Of a DNA stretch of 64,000 nucleotides, positions 1 through 10,369 are shown piece after piece. The notes under the pieces are model-generated. The model searched no databases. It was not told where the DNA came from and saw nothing but the letters and a program-made list of their open reading frames with translations. Position 1 is the first letter of the stretch, and every line of letters starts with the position of its first letter. The position numbers and the translations under genes are program-made. This stretch comes from Verrucomicrobiota bacterium (GTDB taxonomy: Bacteria; Verrucomicrobiota; Verrucomicrobiia; Limisphaerales; JADJPG01). Location: assembly GCA_016713365.1 (NCBI GenBank), contig JADJPG010000031.1, forward strand, positions 1-64,000, given 5' to 3'.

Positions 1-1026
1 GAGCTGGCGGATGCCGAGCGAGATTTTCTGCTCGTCGCGGTTGATGCCGAGCACGACGGCTTCGACTTCCTGATCCTGCTTGAGGACGTCGGAAGGCTTG
101 GCGATGCGCTTGGTCCAGGAGAGCTCGGTGACGTGCACGAGGCCTTCGACACCGGGTTCGAGTTCCACAAACGCGCCGTAAGGCACGAGGTTGACGACCT
201 TGCCCTTGACCTTCTGGCCGACGGTGAACTTGGCTTCGATGCTGTCCCAGGGATTGGCGAGCTTCTGCTTGAGGCCGAGGCTGACGCGTTCCTTTTCCTT
301 GTTGATGTCGAGGACGACGACGTCGAGATCCTGACCGACCTTGAGGATTTCGCTCGGGTGCCCGATGCGGCCCCAGGACATGTCGGTGATGTGGAGGAGA
401 CCGTCGAGGCCGTTGAGGTCGATGAACGCACCGAAGTCGGTGATGTTCTTGACCGTGCCCTTGCGGATGTCGCCGGGCATCATCTCGGTGAGCAGCTTCT
501 GGCGCTTCTCGGTGCGTTCCTGCTCGATGAGCTCGCGGCGGGAGAGAACGATGTTCTGGCGCTCCTGGTTGATCTTGACGACCTTGAAATCGTAGTTGTT
601 GCCGACGAAGCCCATGAGGTTCTTCGGGGGCACGACGTCGATCTGCGAGGCGGGCAGGAAGGCCTCGACACCGATGTTGACGATGAGACCGCCCTTGACG
701 ACGGCCTTGACCTTGCCGTTGACGATGCCGCCTTCGTTGCAGATGGTGAGGATGCGATCCCAGTTTTGCTGGAACTCGGCCTTTTCCTTGGAGAGGACGA
801 CCATGCCATCACGGTCTTCCAGTTTTTCGATCAGCACATCGACGATATCGCCGACCTTGACGGCCTTGATGTCGATGAATTCATTCGCGGAGATGACTCC
901 CTCGCTTTTGTAACCGATGTCGACCAGAACTTCCTTCTGGCGGACTTCGATGACGGTTCCTTTGACGATTTCGCCAGCGGCAAAGCGCATTGTGCTTTGC
1001 TTCATGGCTTCTTGCATCGTGAGCAT
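1..1026 (-). CDS. rpsA: 30S ribosomal protein S1, 5' part (runs off window)
   Basis: This encodes the first 342 residues of ribosomal protein S1, the mRNA-binding protein of the small subunit that helps load structured or leader-poor messages. The reverse-strand product shows successive S1 (OB-fold) repeats with the usual phrases, such as KGTVIEVRQKEVLVDIGYK near the N terminus, GFVGNNYDFKVVKI in the second repeat, then GTVKNITDFGAFIDL and KGKVVNLVPYGAFVEL. About four repeats are inside the window and the C terminus lies beyond base 1. ATG at 1026 is the chosen start; a second in-frame ATG at 1017 is possible. No clear Shine-Dalgarno sequence precedes it, which is usual for rpsA. The gene is divergent from the kinase/regulator genes that follow. 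The long open frame on the opposite strand is only a codon-bias shadow. Confidence 0.96.
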   Translation of the reverse strand, partial: MLTMQEAMKQSTMRFAAGEIVKGTVIEVRQKEVLVDIGYKSEGVISANEFIDIKAVKVGDIVDVLIEKLEDRDGMVVLSKEKAEFQQNWDRILTICNEGGIVNGKVKAVVKGGLIVNIGVEAFLPASQIDVVPPKNLMGFVGNNYDFKVVKINQERQNIVLSRRELIEQERTEKRQKLLTEMMPGDIRKGTVKNITDFGAFIDLNGLDGLLHITDMSWGRIGHPSEILKVGQDLDVVVLDINKEKERVSLGLKQKLANPWDSIEAKFTVGQKVKGKVVNLVPYGAFVELEPGVEGLVHVTELSWTKRIAKPSDVLKQDQEVEAVVLGINRDEQKISLGIRQL

Positions 1027-1539
1027 AACGATTCTGTATCTAACTGCGGGAGGCTAGGTCGGGGCGAAAGCGCCCGGCGAAGACTCCATTGCCTAACGGA
1101 CCGAACGTTGCAGGGCAACGGAGGGTTGATTGTTAGGTTACGGATTAACGGTTTTTTCTCAGCCTTAACGAGCATCCGCACACACGGCGCTCAGGCGGAC
1201 TGACAGATTAAGCACAAACCACCCCGTCGCAAGCGGTATTTTTCGGGTCTTTTGCGGATGTCCAGATTCTGGAAAACACCCGACCCACCCGAATCTTCGA
1301 AAGATTTAATTGGTTGATCCCTGCATCCTGATGTATTTGTCGAGAGCTTCCGGCCCGCCGGTCAAAACCACTCGACTACGCGGGATTCAAACCGGATGGC
1401 TGCCGAAGATTGGGCGGCAGCCAGCGCAGAACTCTGAAACAACCACGTTGGCAAACAACACACACAACGCTCAATCATCGTCGGCGGACACCGGAACGGC
1501 TCCGTCCAGCCCCGCCTTTCCACCGGTCCGGCGAACATC
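1027..1539. other. Intergenic region between divergent rpsA and the sensor kinase
   Basis: About 510 bases with no convincing gene. It must hold the rpsA promoter and probably that of the kinase operon. The part nearest rpsA is relatively AT-rich, around 1120-1170, on the side where the rpsA promoter should lie. Open frames here have no coding character. The kinase start also falls at the right-hand edge but could not be fixed, so the first residues of that protein may begin slightly inside this stretch. Confidence 0.4.
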
Positions 1540-1917
1540 CTGCCGCAACTGAACTCGCGCCTGCCGCTGTTCGAATTCGTCCTGCTCCTGATCGCCGCGG
1601 CGCTCGGCTGGGCGACGTTCCAGACCTACACCGCGCTGAACGAGATCAACCGCCGCACCGCGCCCGCGCCACAATTTCAGCAGGCCGAAGAAACGAGCAC
1701 CACCGAACCCGTTCCCGTCCGCGAAACGCCCAAGCAACAGGATCCGATGGAGCTTCTCCACCTCGCGACCCTGCTCGACGTGAAGAACCGATTCACAGAT
1801 TTCGCCGATCAAATCGAATCCCGCCTCCATCCAATGCGCGCGTCGCTGCAGGCATTCGTCCGCGACCGCGACCGGACAGAGATTCGGAAATACCGGACCA
1901 AAGAGCCGCGAGCTTGA
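1540..1917 (+). pseudogene. N-terminal fragment of sensor histidine kinase, separated by a frameshift
   Basis: This frame reads like the missing start of the downstream kinase. It has a short N terminus, a clear membrane helix (FEFVLLLIAAALGWATF), then a polar Pro/Gln-rich stretch and a helical extracytoplasmic region ending EIRKYRTK. It then meets a stop at 1915-1917. One frame over, the protein continues as SRELEQWLRKQ into the kinase. Removing one base from the GCCGCG at about 1905-1910 would join both parts as ...YRTKERELEQWLRK.... No ATG, GTG or TTG start exists in this frame after the stop at 1435-1437; CTG at 1540 is only a placeholder. Either the gene is broken or the assembly carries one extra base here. 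Coding bias and the restored two-helix topology support the join. Confidence 0.6.
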
Positions 1918-1924
1918 ACAATGG

Positions 1925-3184
1925 TTGCGCAAGCAACGCGAGAATTACGACCCCCGTCGCCAGCAATCCGTGAATGAATGGCTGACGGCCCTGCCCGCCT
2001 CGAACAGCCCTCCGCGCGCGATTCAGTTCGATGAGCTCCTGGTTTCCACCGCGCAAACGCTCTCCAACTACCTCGCCGTGGTGCCCCTCATCGAAGGCCA
2101 GCCGCTCTCGCCGGATCTCATTCGCACCAAGCTGGAGCGCATGACCGAGCCTGAGCAAGCGATGCTGAGCCGCGCGCGCGCATCCCGCGAACAGGCGGAT
2201 ACGATCGAAACCTTCGTGAAAATCCGCCAGACCCCGCCGCCTGCGCCGGTTCAACGGACACCGGAGCCGAAGGTGACCAAGGTTGTCCGCCCGATTGGCG
2301 ACGGCGGCGCGGCAGTCATCGCCCAGTTCACCGCGCTCCAGAACGACGCCCGGGAACGGCTCCAACCGCTGTTCTACGTCCTTGTCTCCGCGCTCATCGT
2401 CCAGTGCATCGTCACCATCGTCGCGTTTTACAACCGCATCGTGGTGCTTCCGCTGCGCCAGAAGTTGATCGAGGACAACACCGCCGTGGAGCACCAGCGC
2501 AAGCTCACCCACTTCGCGCGCCTGGCCACCGGGCTGGCGCATGAAATCAGAAATCCCCTCACCGCCATCAGCGTCCGGCTGTTCACGCTGCAAAAGAACC
2601 TCGGCAAAGGTTCCAGCGAACACAGCGACGCCTCACTCATCCGCAACGAGATCGATCGTCTTGAGCAGATTCTGAAAAACTTTCTCAAGCTCGCCCGCCC
2701 CAGCGAACCCAAGTTTACGCCGCTGACCGCCGAGCCGGCGTTCCGCGAAGTCATCGATCTGCTCGCGCCGCAATTGCAGCGCCGCCGCATCACGCTGAAA
2801 CTCGACGCAGCCACCGCGATTCCCTTCTTCGCCGATCCCCTGCAGCTGAAGCAGGTGTTGATCAACCTCATTCAAAACGCGGCGGACAGCATCGAGGACG
2901 ATACCGGCACCGTCACGCTGCGGGCGAAGCACGAGCAAGCCCGTCGCGATCGCAAGAGCGGCGGCCGGATTCTCCTCGAGATCGAGGACACCGGCAGCGG
3001 CATCGCGCCCGAGGTGCAGGAAAGACTTTTTGACCCCTTCTTCAGCACCAAGGATAATGGTACAGGACTCGGACTCGCCATCGCCGCGAAGATTATCGAG
3101 CAGCACAAAGGCACTCTGGACTTCGAGACCCGGCTGGGACATGGAACCGTTTTCCGCATCGTCCTCCCGGCGTCGAGCCAGTAA
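1925..3184 (+). CDS. Sensor histidine kinase, C-terminal 419 residues (NtrB/ZraS-like)
   Basis: Two-component sensor kinase that should autophosphorylate and feed the NtrC-type regulator immediately downstream. Visible in order: rest of a helical sensor region (to about residue 130), a membrane helix around 145-170 (LFYVLVSALIVQCIVTIVAF), a HisKA domain with the phosphoacceptor His206 in LAHEIRNPLTAI, then a HATPase domain with the N box (INLIQNAADSIEDD), G1 (IEDTGSGIAPE), F box (LFDPFFSTK) and G2 (GTGLGLAIAAKI). The first membrane helix and half the sensor region lie in another frame upstream (1540-1917), so the TTG at 1925 is only the first start of this open frame. The gap to the regulator is 13 bases, typical of an operon. 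The ligand cannot be told from sequence. Confidence 0.85.
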   Translation: MRKQRENYDPRRQQSVNEWLTALPASNSPPRAIQFDELLVSTAQTLSNYLAVVPLIEGQPLSPDLIRTKLERMTEPEQAMLSRARASREQADTIETFVKIRQTPPPAPVQRTPEPKVTKVVRPIGDGGAAVIAQFTALQNDARERLQPLFYVLVSALIVQCIVTIVAFYNRIVVLPLRQKLIEDNTAVEHQRKLTHFARLATGLAHEIRNPLTAISVRLFTLQKNLGKGSSEHSDASLIRNEIDRLEQILKNFLKLARPSEPKFTPLTAEPAFREVIDLLAPQLQRRRITLKLDAATAIPFFADPLQLKQVLINLIQNAADSIEDDTGTVTLRAKHEQARRDRKSGGRILLEIEDTGSGIAPEVQERLFDPFFSTKDNGTGLGLAIAAKIIEQHKGTLDFETRLGHGTVFRIVLPASSQ

Positions 3185-3197
3185 CCGGAAAGAAGTC

Positions 3198-4688
<1,491 letters not shown>

Positions 4689-4712
4689 AGGGACTCTGGC
4701 AACAACCTGCCG

Positions 4713-5525
4713 GTGGCGGATTGCCAGCGCGGGACGGCCTCTCTAGCATCCGCCCGCTTGCAACCGACACGCACCTTCCACATCGACGCCGCTGAAATAC
4801 GCGTGCTGCCTGACCCCGCCGCGCTCGCCCGCGCCGCCGCTGACGAGTTCTCTCGACTTGCCCGCGAATCCGGCGCCACTCGCGGAGTTTTCACCGTCGC
4901 GCTCTCCGGCGGTTCCACTCCCAAAGCCATCTTCAACCTGCTCGCGACCGATCACGCCTCCGGCGCCAGCCCGCTGCCGTGGGACAAGATCCAAATCTTC
5001 TTCGGCGACGAACGCCATGTGCCGCCGGACCACGCGGACAGCAACTTCCGCATGGCCAACGAACATCTCCTCTCGAAAGTGCCGATCCCGGCCGCGAACG
5101 TTCACCGCATCGAAGGTGAACTCGATGCGCCCACTGCCGCCACACGGTACGAAACGAAGCTGCGCCACGTCTTCCACACCGCAACCAGTGCGATGCCGCG
5201 CTTCGATCTCATCATGCTCGGCATGGGCACGGATGGACACACCGCATCCTTATTCCCGGGCAGCAGCGCGCTGGATGAGACGCAATCGCTCGTCTGCGCA
5301 ACGTGGGTCGAGAAGTTTAACAGCCACCGCATCACCTTCACCTATCCGCTCATCAACGCCGCCGCGCGCGTCCTGTTCGTCGCCGGAGGCGCGGACAAAA
5401 CCGCGATGCTTGGCCACGTTTTGCGAGGCGATCCCTCTGGACAGACGTATCCTGCTCAACAAATTCGCCCGGTGAACGGCCAACTCGTCTGGCTGGTGGA
5501 TGAAGCTGCAGCAGGAATGCTGTAA
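4713..5525 (+). CDS. pgl: 6-phosphogluconolactonase
   Basis: Hydrolyses 6-phosphogluconolactone in the oxidative pentose phosphate pathway (DevB/SOL type, cytosolic). The NagB-like fold motifs are all present: VALSGGSTPKAIFNLL near the N terminus, IQIFFGDERHVPPDHADSN, and LIMLGMGTDGHTASLFPGS, which carries the catalytic His. Length (about 255-270 residues) fits the family. The start is uncertain: GTG at 4713 opens the frame, but TTG at 4758 or GTG at 4803 (just before LPDPAALARA) fit family length better. The gene follows the NtrC-type regulator by 24 bases in the same direction, so it may be co-transcribed, though there is no functional tie. No zwf or gnd lies in the window. Confidence 0.93.
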   Translation: MADCQRGTASLASARLQPTRTFHIDAAEIRVLPDPAALARAAADEFSRLARESGATRGVFTVALSGGSTPKAIFNLLATDHASGASPLPWDKIQIFFGDERHVPPDHADSNFRMANEHLLSKVPIPAANVHRIEGELDAPTAATRYETKLRHVFHTATSAMPRFDLIMLGMGTDGHTASLFPGSSALDETQSLVCATWVEKFNSHRITFTYPLINAAARVLFVAGGADKTAMLGHVLRGDPSGQTYPAQQIRPVNGQLVWLVDEAAAGML

Positions 5526-5600
5526 CGAGTGCCTTCAGCGCCCCCGAGGATTCCAAGCCGACACGAAAAAGGGCGTGCCATGCGTCGCGTTTCCACCTAA

Positions 5601-7094
5601 TTGAGACGCGTGCATTTCATATCTCTCACCCGCTCGCTGCCGCTGCTGCTGGCGCTCGCCATTGCTCCCATTACAAACGCCGCCGAAACGACGAATGCTC
5701 CCGCCAAGCCGAGCCCGTTTCGGAAGGTCGTGCTCGAAGCCGATCGCGATGTCGACGGAGACGGCAAGATTGAGGACACGCTCCCTGACATCATGGAGAT
5801 CGCCGTGGCCACCGATGGCCGCGTCTTCTACGTCGAACGTGCGGGCAACGTGCGCGCCTGGAGTCCTGCGACCAAAACCTCGACGACGCTCGGCAAGCTC
5901 GAGGTTTACAAGGAACTCGAGGACGGACTGCTCGGGATCACGCTGGACCCGGCCTTCCCGCGCAACGGATGGATCTACCTTTTCTATTCCGAGCCTCAAA
6001 CGCACCTCGACAGCGCTGGCAAAAAGATCGGCACGAACCGCGTCTCCCGCTTCACGCTCGTCGGCGACAAGCTCGACCTCGCCTCGGAGAAAGTCCTCGT
6101 TCGCATTCCGACTCAGCGCGTCGAGTGCTGTCACTCCGGCGGCTCGCTCGCCTTCGACGCGAACGGCAATCTCTTCGCCTCCGTCGGCGACAACACGCAT
6201 CCCGGCGCGTCGGATGGCTATTCGCCGATTGATGAACGTCCCGATCGCGAGCCGTGGAACGCGCAGAAGTCCGCCGCCAACGCCAACGATCTCCGCGGAA
6301 AAATCCTGCGCGTACATCCGGAGCCGGACGGCACAGCCACCATTCCCAAGGGCAATCTCTTCCCGCCGGGCACGGCGAAAACGCGTCCGGAAATCTACAC
6401 CATGGGCAATCGCAATCCGTTCCGCATCGCTGTCGACCAACGCACCGGCTTCCTCTACTGGGGCGAGGTCGGTCCCGACGCCGGCGGCGGGAATCCGAAG
6501 CGCGGACCCGCGGGCTTCGATGAGATCAATCAAGCGCGCGCAGCGGGGAACTTCGGCTGGCCCCATTTCGGCGGCGACAACAAGCCATATCACCAATACG
6601 ACTTCGCCACGAAACAGGCCGGCGATCCGTTCGACGCCGCCAAGCCCATCAATCGCTCCCGGCTGAACACCGGCCCCGAGGAACTCCCGCCCGCCCAACC
6701 GGCGTTCATCTGGTATCCCTACGGTCAGTCCACGAAATTCCCCGTCGTAAACGGCGGCGGCGGTCGCACCGCGATGGCCGGACCAGTCTATTACTTTGAT
6801 CCGAATCTGAAGTCGGCCACGAAGCTGCCCAAGGAATTCGACCACACGCTCTTCATCTACGAATGGTCACGCAACTGGATCATCGCCGTGCATCTCGACG
6901 AGCAGAACAACATCGCCCGCGATGCCGGCGGCAAGTTGCGCATGGAACGGTTCTGTCCGGACATGACGTTCAAGCGCCCGATGGACATCGAACTCGGCCC
7001 GGATGGCTGTCTCTACGTGCTGGAAAACGGCACGGCGTGGAACAACAACAAGGACACGCAGATCATCCGCCTCGAATACACCGGCGCGCACTGA
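5601..7094 (+). CDS. Secreted PQQ-dependent sugar dehydrogenase-like beta-propeller protein
   Basis: Protein of about 497 residues with an N-terminal signal peptide (hydrophobic LPLLLALAIAPITNA, cleavage near the AAE). The rest is a soluble glucose/sorbosone dehydrogenase-type six-bladed propeller. Family phrases include EDGLLGITLDPAFPRNGWIYLFYS, CCHSGGSLAFDANGNLFASVGDN, NDLRGKILRVHPEPDG, EIYTMGNRNPFRIAVDQ and a closing DIELGPDGCLYVLENG. Such proteins oxidise sugars outside the cytoplasm with PQQ, although many verrucomicrobial paralogues have no proven substrate. Start taken as TTG 5601; GTG at 5610 is an alternative. No cytochrome domain is fused. It stands between pgl and the nuclease without tight spacing, so it is probably transcribed on its own. 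Confidence 0.88.
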   Translation: MRRVHFISLTRSLPLLLALAIAPITNAAETTNAPAKPSPFRKVVLEADRDVDGDGKIEDTLPDIMEIAVATDGRVFYVERAGNVRAWSPATKTSTTLGKLEVYKELEDGLLGITLDPAFPRNGWIYLFYSEPQTHLDSAGKKIGTNRVSRFTLVGDKLDLASEKVLVRIPTQRVECCHSGGSLAFDANGNLFASVGDNTHPGASDGYSPIDERPDREPWNAQKSAANANDLRGKILRVHPEPDGTATIPKGNLFPPGTAKTRPEIYTMGNRNPFRIAVDQRTGFLYWGEVGPDAGGGNPKRGPAGFDEINQARAAGNFGWPHFGGDNKPYHQYDFATKQAGDPFDAAKPINRSRLNTGPEELPPAQPAFIWYPYGQSTKFPVVNGGGGRTAMAGPVYYFDPNLKSATKLPKEFDHTLFIYEWSRNWIIAVHLDEQNNIARDAGGKLRMERFCPDMTFKRPMDIELGPDGCLYVLENGTAWNNNKDTQIIRLEYTGAH

Positions 7095-7146
7095 GCCGGA
7101 ACGCGGAACGCCGAACTCCGATTCGGTGCGGTTCAGGTAGAACCAC

Positions 7147-7211
7147 CCGCTAAACACGCCAAAGAACGCGATAGCTTTACAAAGATTTCGCGTCGTTCGC
7201 GTGTTTAGCGG
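7147..7211. repeat. Long imperfect palindrome (putative intergenic repeat or hairpin)
   Basis: Perfect 13-base arms CCGCTAAACACGC (7147-7159) and GCGTGTTTAGCGG (7199-7211) enclose inner half-arms AACGCG and CGCGTCGTT, giving a stem-loop of about 65 bases. A second small hairpin (GCCGAT/ATCGGC) follows at about 7226-7244. There is no U-run after the large palindrome, so it is not a simple terminator. The form resembles REP-like or intergenic palindromic elements; no second copy was noticed in this window. Confidence 0.6.
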
Positions 7212-7330
7212 ATCGACTGCGCACGCGCCGATTCGAAGATCGGCGCTCCGTGCCGGTCCTCCAGCGATTGAAGATTTACAACCCCGCAGGTGCGGTCTTA
7301 ACTCAGCACGCACTAAATCTGTTCACCACG

Positions 7331-8362
7331 ATGAATAACACACTCGCCCGATTTCTCGCCCTCGCCGTGCTGGTTACCGCCACCGCTGGTGAACTGCGCG
7401 CCTGGGATTACGAAGGTCATCGCCTGATCAACCAGCTCGCGCTCGACACGTTGCCGGCGAACTTCCCCGCCTTCGCGAAATCGCCCGCGGCACGCGAACG
7501 CATCGGCTTCCTCGCCGGCGAGGCTGACCGCTGGCGCAATACGCCCGAGCTTGCGTTCAAGCATTGCAACGGACCGGATCACTACTTCGATCTCGACCTG
7601 CTCGCGCCCGCCGGACTCACACCTTCGCAGCTCAGCCCGTTTCGTTATGAGTTCGTAACCCAGTTTGAAAAGGGCCGCGCCGCGAATGCGCAGAACTTCC
7701 CGGCCATCGACCCGCTCAAGGACTCCGACAAGACGAAGGCGCTGATTGGTTTCCTGCCGTGGACGATTGTCGAGTATCAGGCAAAACTGAAGTCGGCGTT
7801 CTCCTACTTGAAGGAATACGAACTCGCCGGCACGCCGGAGGAGATCGCCAACGCCCGCGAGAACATCATCTACATCATGGGCGTGATGGGACATTTCCTC
7901 GGCGATGCGACCCAACCGCTCCACACCACGAAACATCATCACGGCTGGGTGGGACCGAATCCCAATGCCTACTCCACCAACTACGGAATCCACTCGTGGA
8001 TCGACGGTGGTTACATCCAGCAATTCGGAGTAGACACGAACAAGCTCCGTCCGAAGCTCCGTCCCGCTACGGCCATCACCGGTCCGAGCACAAACTTCTT
8101 CCCCACCGTCGTGAACTTCCTCCAGGACCAGTTCAAGCAAGTCGAGCCGCTCTACGAACTGGAGAAGGCCGGGAAGCTCTCCGGCCGCCGCGAACTCTCG
8201 CAGGTAGGACATGACTTCATCACCGGCCAGATGCTGCGCGCGTCGCAGATGCTCGGCGACTTGTGGCTCACCGCGTGGCAGCAGGCGCCGCCCGACATGT
8301 TCCTCCGCTCCGCCCTCGCCAAGCGCAAGTCTGCCCATGAATCCGCCAGCCCGACGAAGTGA
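7331..8362 (+). CDS. Secreted zinc-dependent S1/P1-type nuclease
   Basis: Protein of 343 residues with a signal peptide that ends right before Trp25 (LRA|WDYEGH). In the S1/P1 nuclease and zinc phospholipase C superfamily the mature N-terminal Trp itself binds zinc. All expected ligands are visible: Trp25, His30, Asp66, His84 (GPDHYFD), His188 and Asp192 (GHFLGD), His198 (QPLHT), and His221 with Asp225 (HSWID). Spacing matches P1 nuclease (W1, H6, D45, H60, H116, D120, H126, H149, D153), so this is very likely a trinuclear-zinc enzyme that degrades single-stranded nucleic acid or 3'-nucleotides outside the cytoplasm, perhaps for phosphate or nucleoside scavenging. ATG 7331 is chosen because it gives the signal peptide. 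An HGWVGPN loop and a C-terminal tail extend beyond P1 length. Phospholipase activity cannot be excluded. Confidence 0.9.
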   Translation: MNNTLARFLALAVLVTATAGELRAWDYEGHRLINQLALDTLPANFPAFAKSPAARERIGFLAGEADRWRNTPELAFKHCNGPDHYFDLDLLAPAGLTPSQLSPFRYEFVTQFEKGRAANAQNFPAIDPLKDSDKTKALIGFLPWTIVEYQAKLKSAFSYLKEYELAGTPEEIANARENIIYIMGVMGHFLGDATQPLHTTKHHHGWVGPNPNAYSTNYGIHSWIDGGYIQQFGVDTNKLRPKLRPATAITGPSTNFFPTVVNFLQDQFKQVEPLYELEKAGKLSGRRELSQVGHDFITGQMLRASQMLGDLWLTAWQQAPPDMFLRSALAKRKSAHESASPTK

Positions 8363-8393
8363 GAATCCACCGGTATCAACCGCCTTTACTCCC

Positions 8394-8777
8394 ATGACCA
8401 AGACCATCATCAAGCCCGCCCAGTCCGCACCCGCGCTTGGACCCTACAACCACGGCGTACGCGTCGGAGATTTTCTCTTTTGCGCCGGACAGATTCCGAT
8501 CGACCCCGCGCATCCGAACGGACCATTCCCCACCGACATCAAGGCGCAGACCGAACGCGTGCTGGAGAACATCAAGATCATCCTCGCTGACCAAAAGCTG
8601 ACGTTTGCGAATGTCGTGAAGACCACGGTCTTCATGGTGAACCTCGCGGACTTTGCCGGGATGAATGAAGTCTACGCGCGCTATTTCACCGCGGACTTTC
8701 CGGCGCGTTCCACCGTCCAGGTCGCCGCCCTGCCACGCGGCGCGCAGGTGGAGATCGAAGTCGTCGCGCACTACTAA
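8394..8777 (+). CDS. ridA: RidA family enamine/imine deaminase
   Basis: Small protein (127 residues) of the YjgF/YER057c/RidA family, which hydrolyses reactive enamines and imines released by PLP enzymes. Signature regions are the start KPAQSAPALGPYNHGVRVGD, CAGQIPIDP, FANVVKTTVFMVNLADF, the active-site Arg in PARSTVQVAALPRGAQVEIE, and the C-terminal Glu. Members are cytosolic homotrimers. ATG 8394 gives normal family length; longer frames run back into the nuclease gene. It starts 31 bases after the nuclease stop and ends 12 bases before rmuC, so the three genes may share a transcript. Confidence 0.95.
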   Translation: MTKTIIKPAQSAPALGPYNHGVRVGDFLFCAGQIPIDPAHPNGPFPTDIKAQTERVLENIKIILADQKLTFANVVKTTVFMVNLADFAGMNEVYARYFTADFPARSTVQVAALPRGAQVEIEVVAHY

Positions 8778-8789
8778 GTCGCTCACGCG

Positions 8790-10166
8790 ATGGGGCCGGC
8801 ACTCTACATCCTGATCGGGCTCGCCGTCGGCGCCGCGTTCGGTGGCGTGATCGGCTGGCTCGCCGCGCTTCGCCGCGCCGCGTCGACGCCGCCAGACACA
8901 CGCATCGAAGCGGAACTTCGACAGCAACTCGCGCAACGCGAGGAGCAACGGCGCTCACTGAACTCCCGAAGCGAGCTAAACCAGTCCAACGCCGCCCGCG
9001 CCGCGGCGGAGGCCAGTCACGCCGCCGCCGAGAAACTCGTCGCCGAGCAACGGCAGATGCACGAGCGCTCCCTGGCCGAGGCAAAGACGGCGCAGGACAA
9101 AGCCATCGCGGACCTGCGCGAAGCCTTCAAGGCGCTGAGCGCCGAAGCGCTTCAGAAAACCCAGCCGGAGTTCCTCCGTCTCGCGAACGAAACGCTGGGG
9201 AAGTTTCAGGAATCGGCGAAGGGCGATCTCGCGCAACGCCAGCAGGCCATCGCGACGCTGGTGAAACCGCTGGAGGAACAGCTCAAGACCTACCAACAAC
9301 GCCTTCAACAGAGCGAGACAGCGCACTCCACAACACTCGGCGAAGTGAAGAAACATCTCGAAACGCTCAACCTCCAAAGCCAGTCGCTCTCGAACGAAAC
9401 GCTCCAGCTCCGACGCGTGCTCAGCTCGAATCAGGCCCGCGGTCGTTGGGGCGAGGAGACGCTCCGGCGCGTCGTCGAGGCCGCCGGCATGAGCGCCCAT
9501 TGCGATTTCAGCGAGCAGGCGCAGTCCGGCGACAGCAAGCCCGACTTGATCGTTCGCCTACCCGGCGATCGATTGATTATCGTGGACGCCAAGGTTCCGG
9601 ACCTCGATTTCCTCGACGCAGTGGAATCCGCCGACCCCGTAAAGCGCGCCGAGGCGCTTGCCACCCACGCGGCGAAGTTGAAGGCGACGATCAAGGCTCT
9701 AGCGGATCGCGATTACCCGCGCCAGTTCCCGAACGCGCTCGATTACGTCGTGCTCTTTGTTCCGGCCGAGTCCCTCTTCAGCGCGGCGCTGGAAGGCGAC
9801 CGCGACCTCATCATCTGGGCGGCGAACAAACAAATCATGCTTGCCACGCCGGCATCACTCATCGCGCTCCTCCGTTCCGTGAGCGTGAGCTGGCAGCAAC
9901 ACGCACAAACGGAAAACGCGCGCGCCATCGCCGAGGCCGCGCAGGAATTGTTCAATCGCGTCGCGAAATTCACGGAGCATTTTGAGAAGATTCGTTCCGG
10001 CCTGGAGAAGGCCAACAGCGCTTACAACGACGCCGTCGGCAGCTACGAGCGCATGGTGCGCCCGGGCGGCGAAAAGTTGCTGAAGCTCAGCGGCGGAACA
10101 ACGGGCAAGGACTTGGCGGACATCGCGCCCGTGGAAAGCACGCTCCGGCTGCCGCCATCGGCATAA
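8790..10166 (+). CDS. rmuC: DNA recombination protein RmuC
   Basis: A 458-residue RmuC homologue. It has an N-terminal membrane helix (ALYILIGLAVGAAFGGVIGWL), a long coiled coil (about 35-195) rich in Glu, Gln and Ala, then a PD-(D/E)XK nuclease-like domain with RGRWGEETLRRVVEAAGM, KPDLIVRLPGDRLIIVDAKVP and YVVLFVPAESLFSAAL, and a helical C terminus. RmuC limits inversions at short inverted repeats and has been linked to defence-type functions in some systems. The DAK of IIVDAK matches the nuclease core. ATG 8790 gives the membrane helix right at the start. It ends a short run of genes; about 200 bases follow before the sigma factor. Confidence 0.95.
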   Translation: MGPALYILIGLAVGAAFGGVIGWLAALRRAASTPPDTRIEAELRQQLAQREEQRRSLNSRSELNQSNAARAAAEASHAAAEKLVAEQRQMHERSLAEAKTAQDKAIADLREAFKALSAEALQKTQPEFLRLANETLGKFQESAKGDLAQRQQAIATLVKPLEEQLKTYQQRLQQSETAHSTTLGEVKKHLETLNLQSQSLSNETLQLRRVLSSNQARGRWGEETLRRVVEAAGMSAHCDFSEQAQSGDSKPDLIVRLPGDRLIIVDAKVPDLDFLDAVESADPVKRAEALATHAAKLKATIKALADRDYPRQFPNALDYVVLFVPAESLFSAALEGDRDLIIWAANKQIMLATPASLIALLRSVSVSWQQHAQTENARAIAEAAQELFNRVAKFTEHFEKIRSGLEKANSAYNDAVGSYERMVRPGGEKLLKLSGGTTGKDLADIAPVESTLRLPPSA

Positions 10167-10369
10167 CTAGTTCATTTCGAGTTTTGCCAGCCTGCGCCGC
10201 CGACACCGGCTACGTGCGGAAGGCTCTTGCTGACTGACGCAATTCTGATGGTTCAAGGCAGACTTGTGACCAAGCTTGACCGCAGGAGACGGCAGTAAGC
10301 TTCGATCAGCGAAGATTCTTTTGTCCAGGGCGTGCCTTTCCCACGACCAATCCATCAACAGATCAAACC

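Noticed and set aside
133..1203. Long plus-strand frame opposite rpsA
   Set aside because: Antisense shadow of rpsA codon bias; product is repetitive Asp/Leu/Val-rich and has no recognisable domain.
1471..1932. Minus-strand 153-codon frame over the kinase start
   Set aside because: Opposes the plus-strand frame that encodes a membrane helix and sensor region continuing into the kinase.
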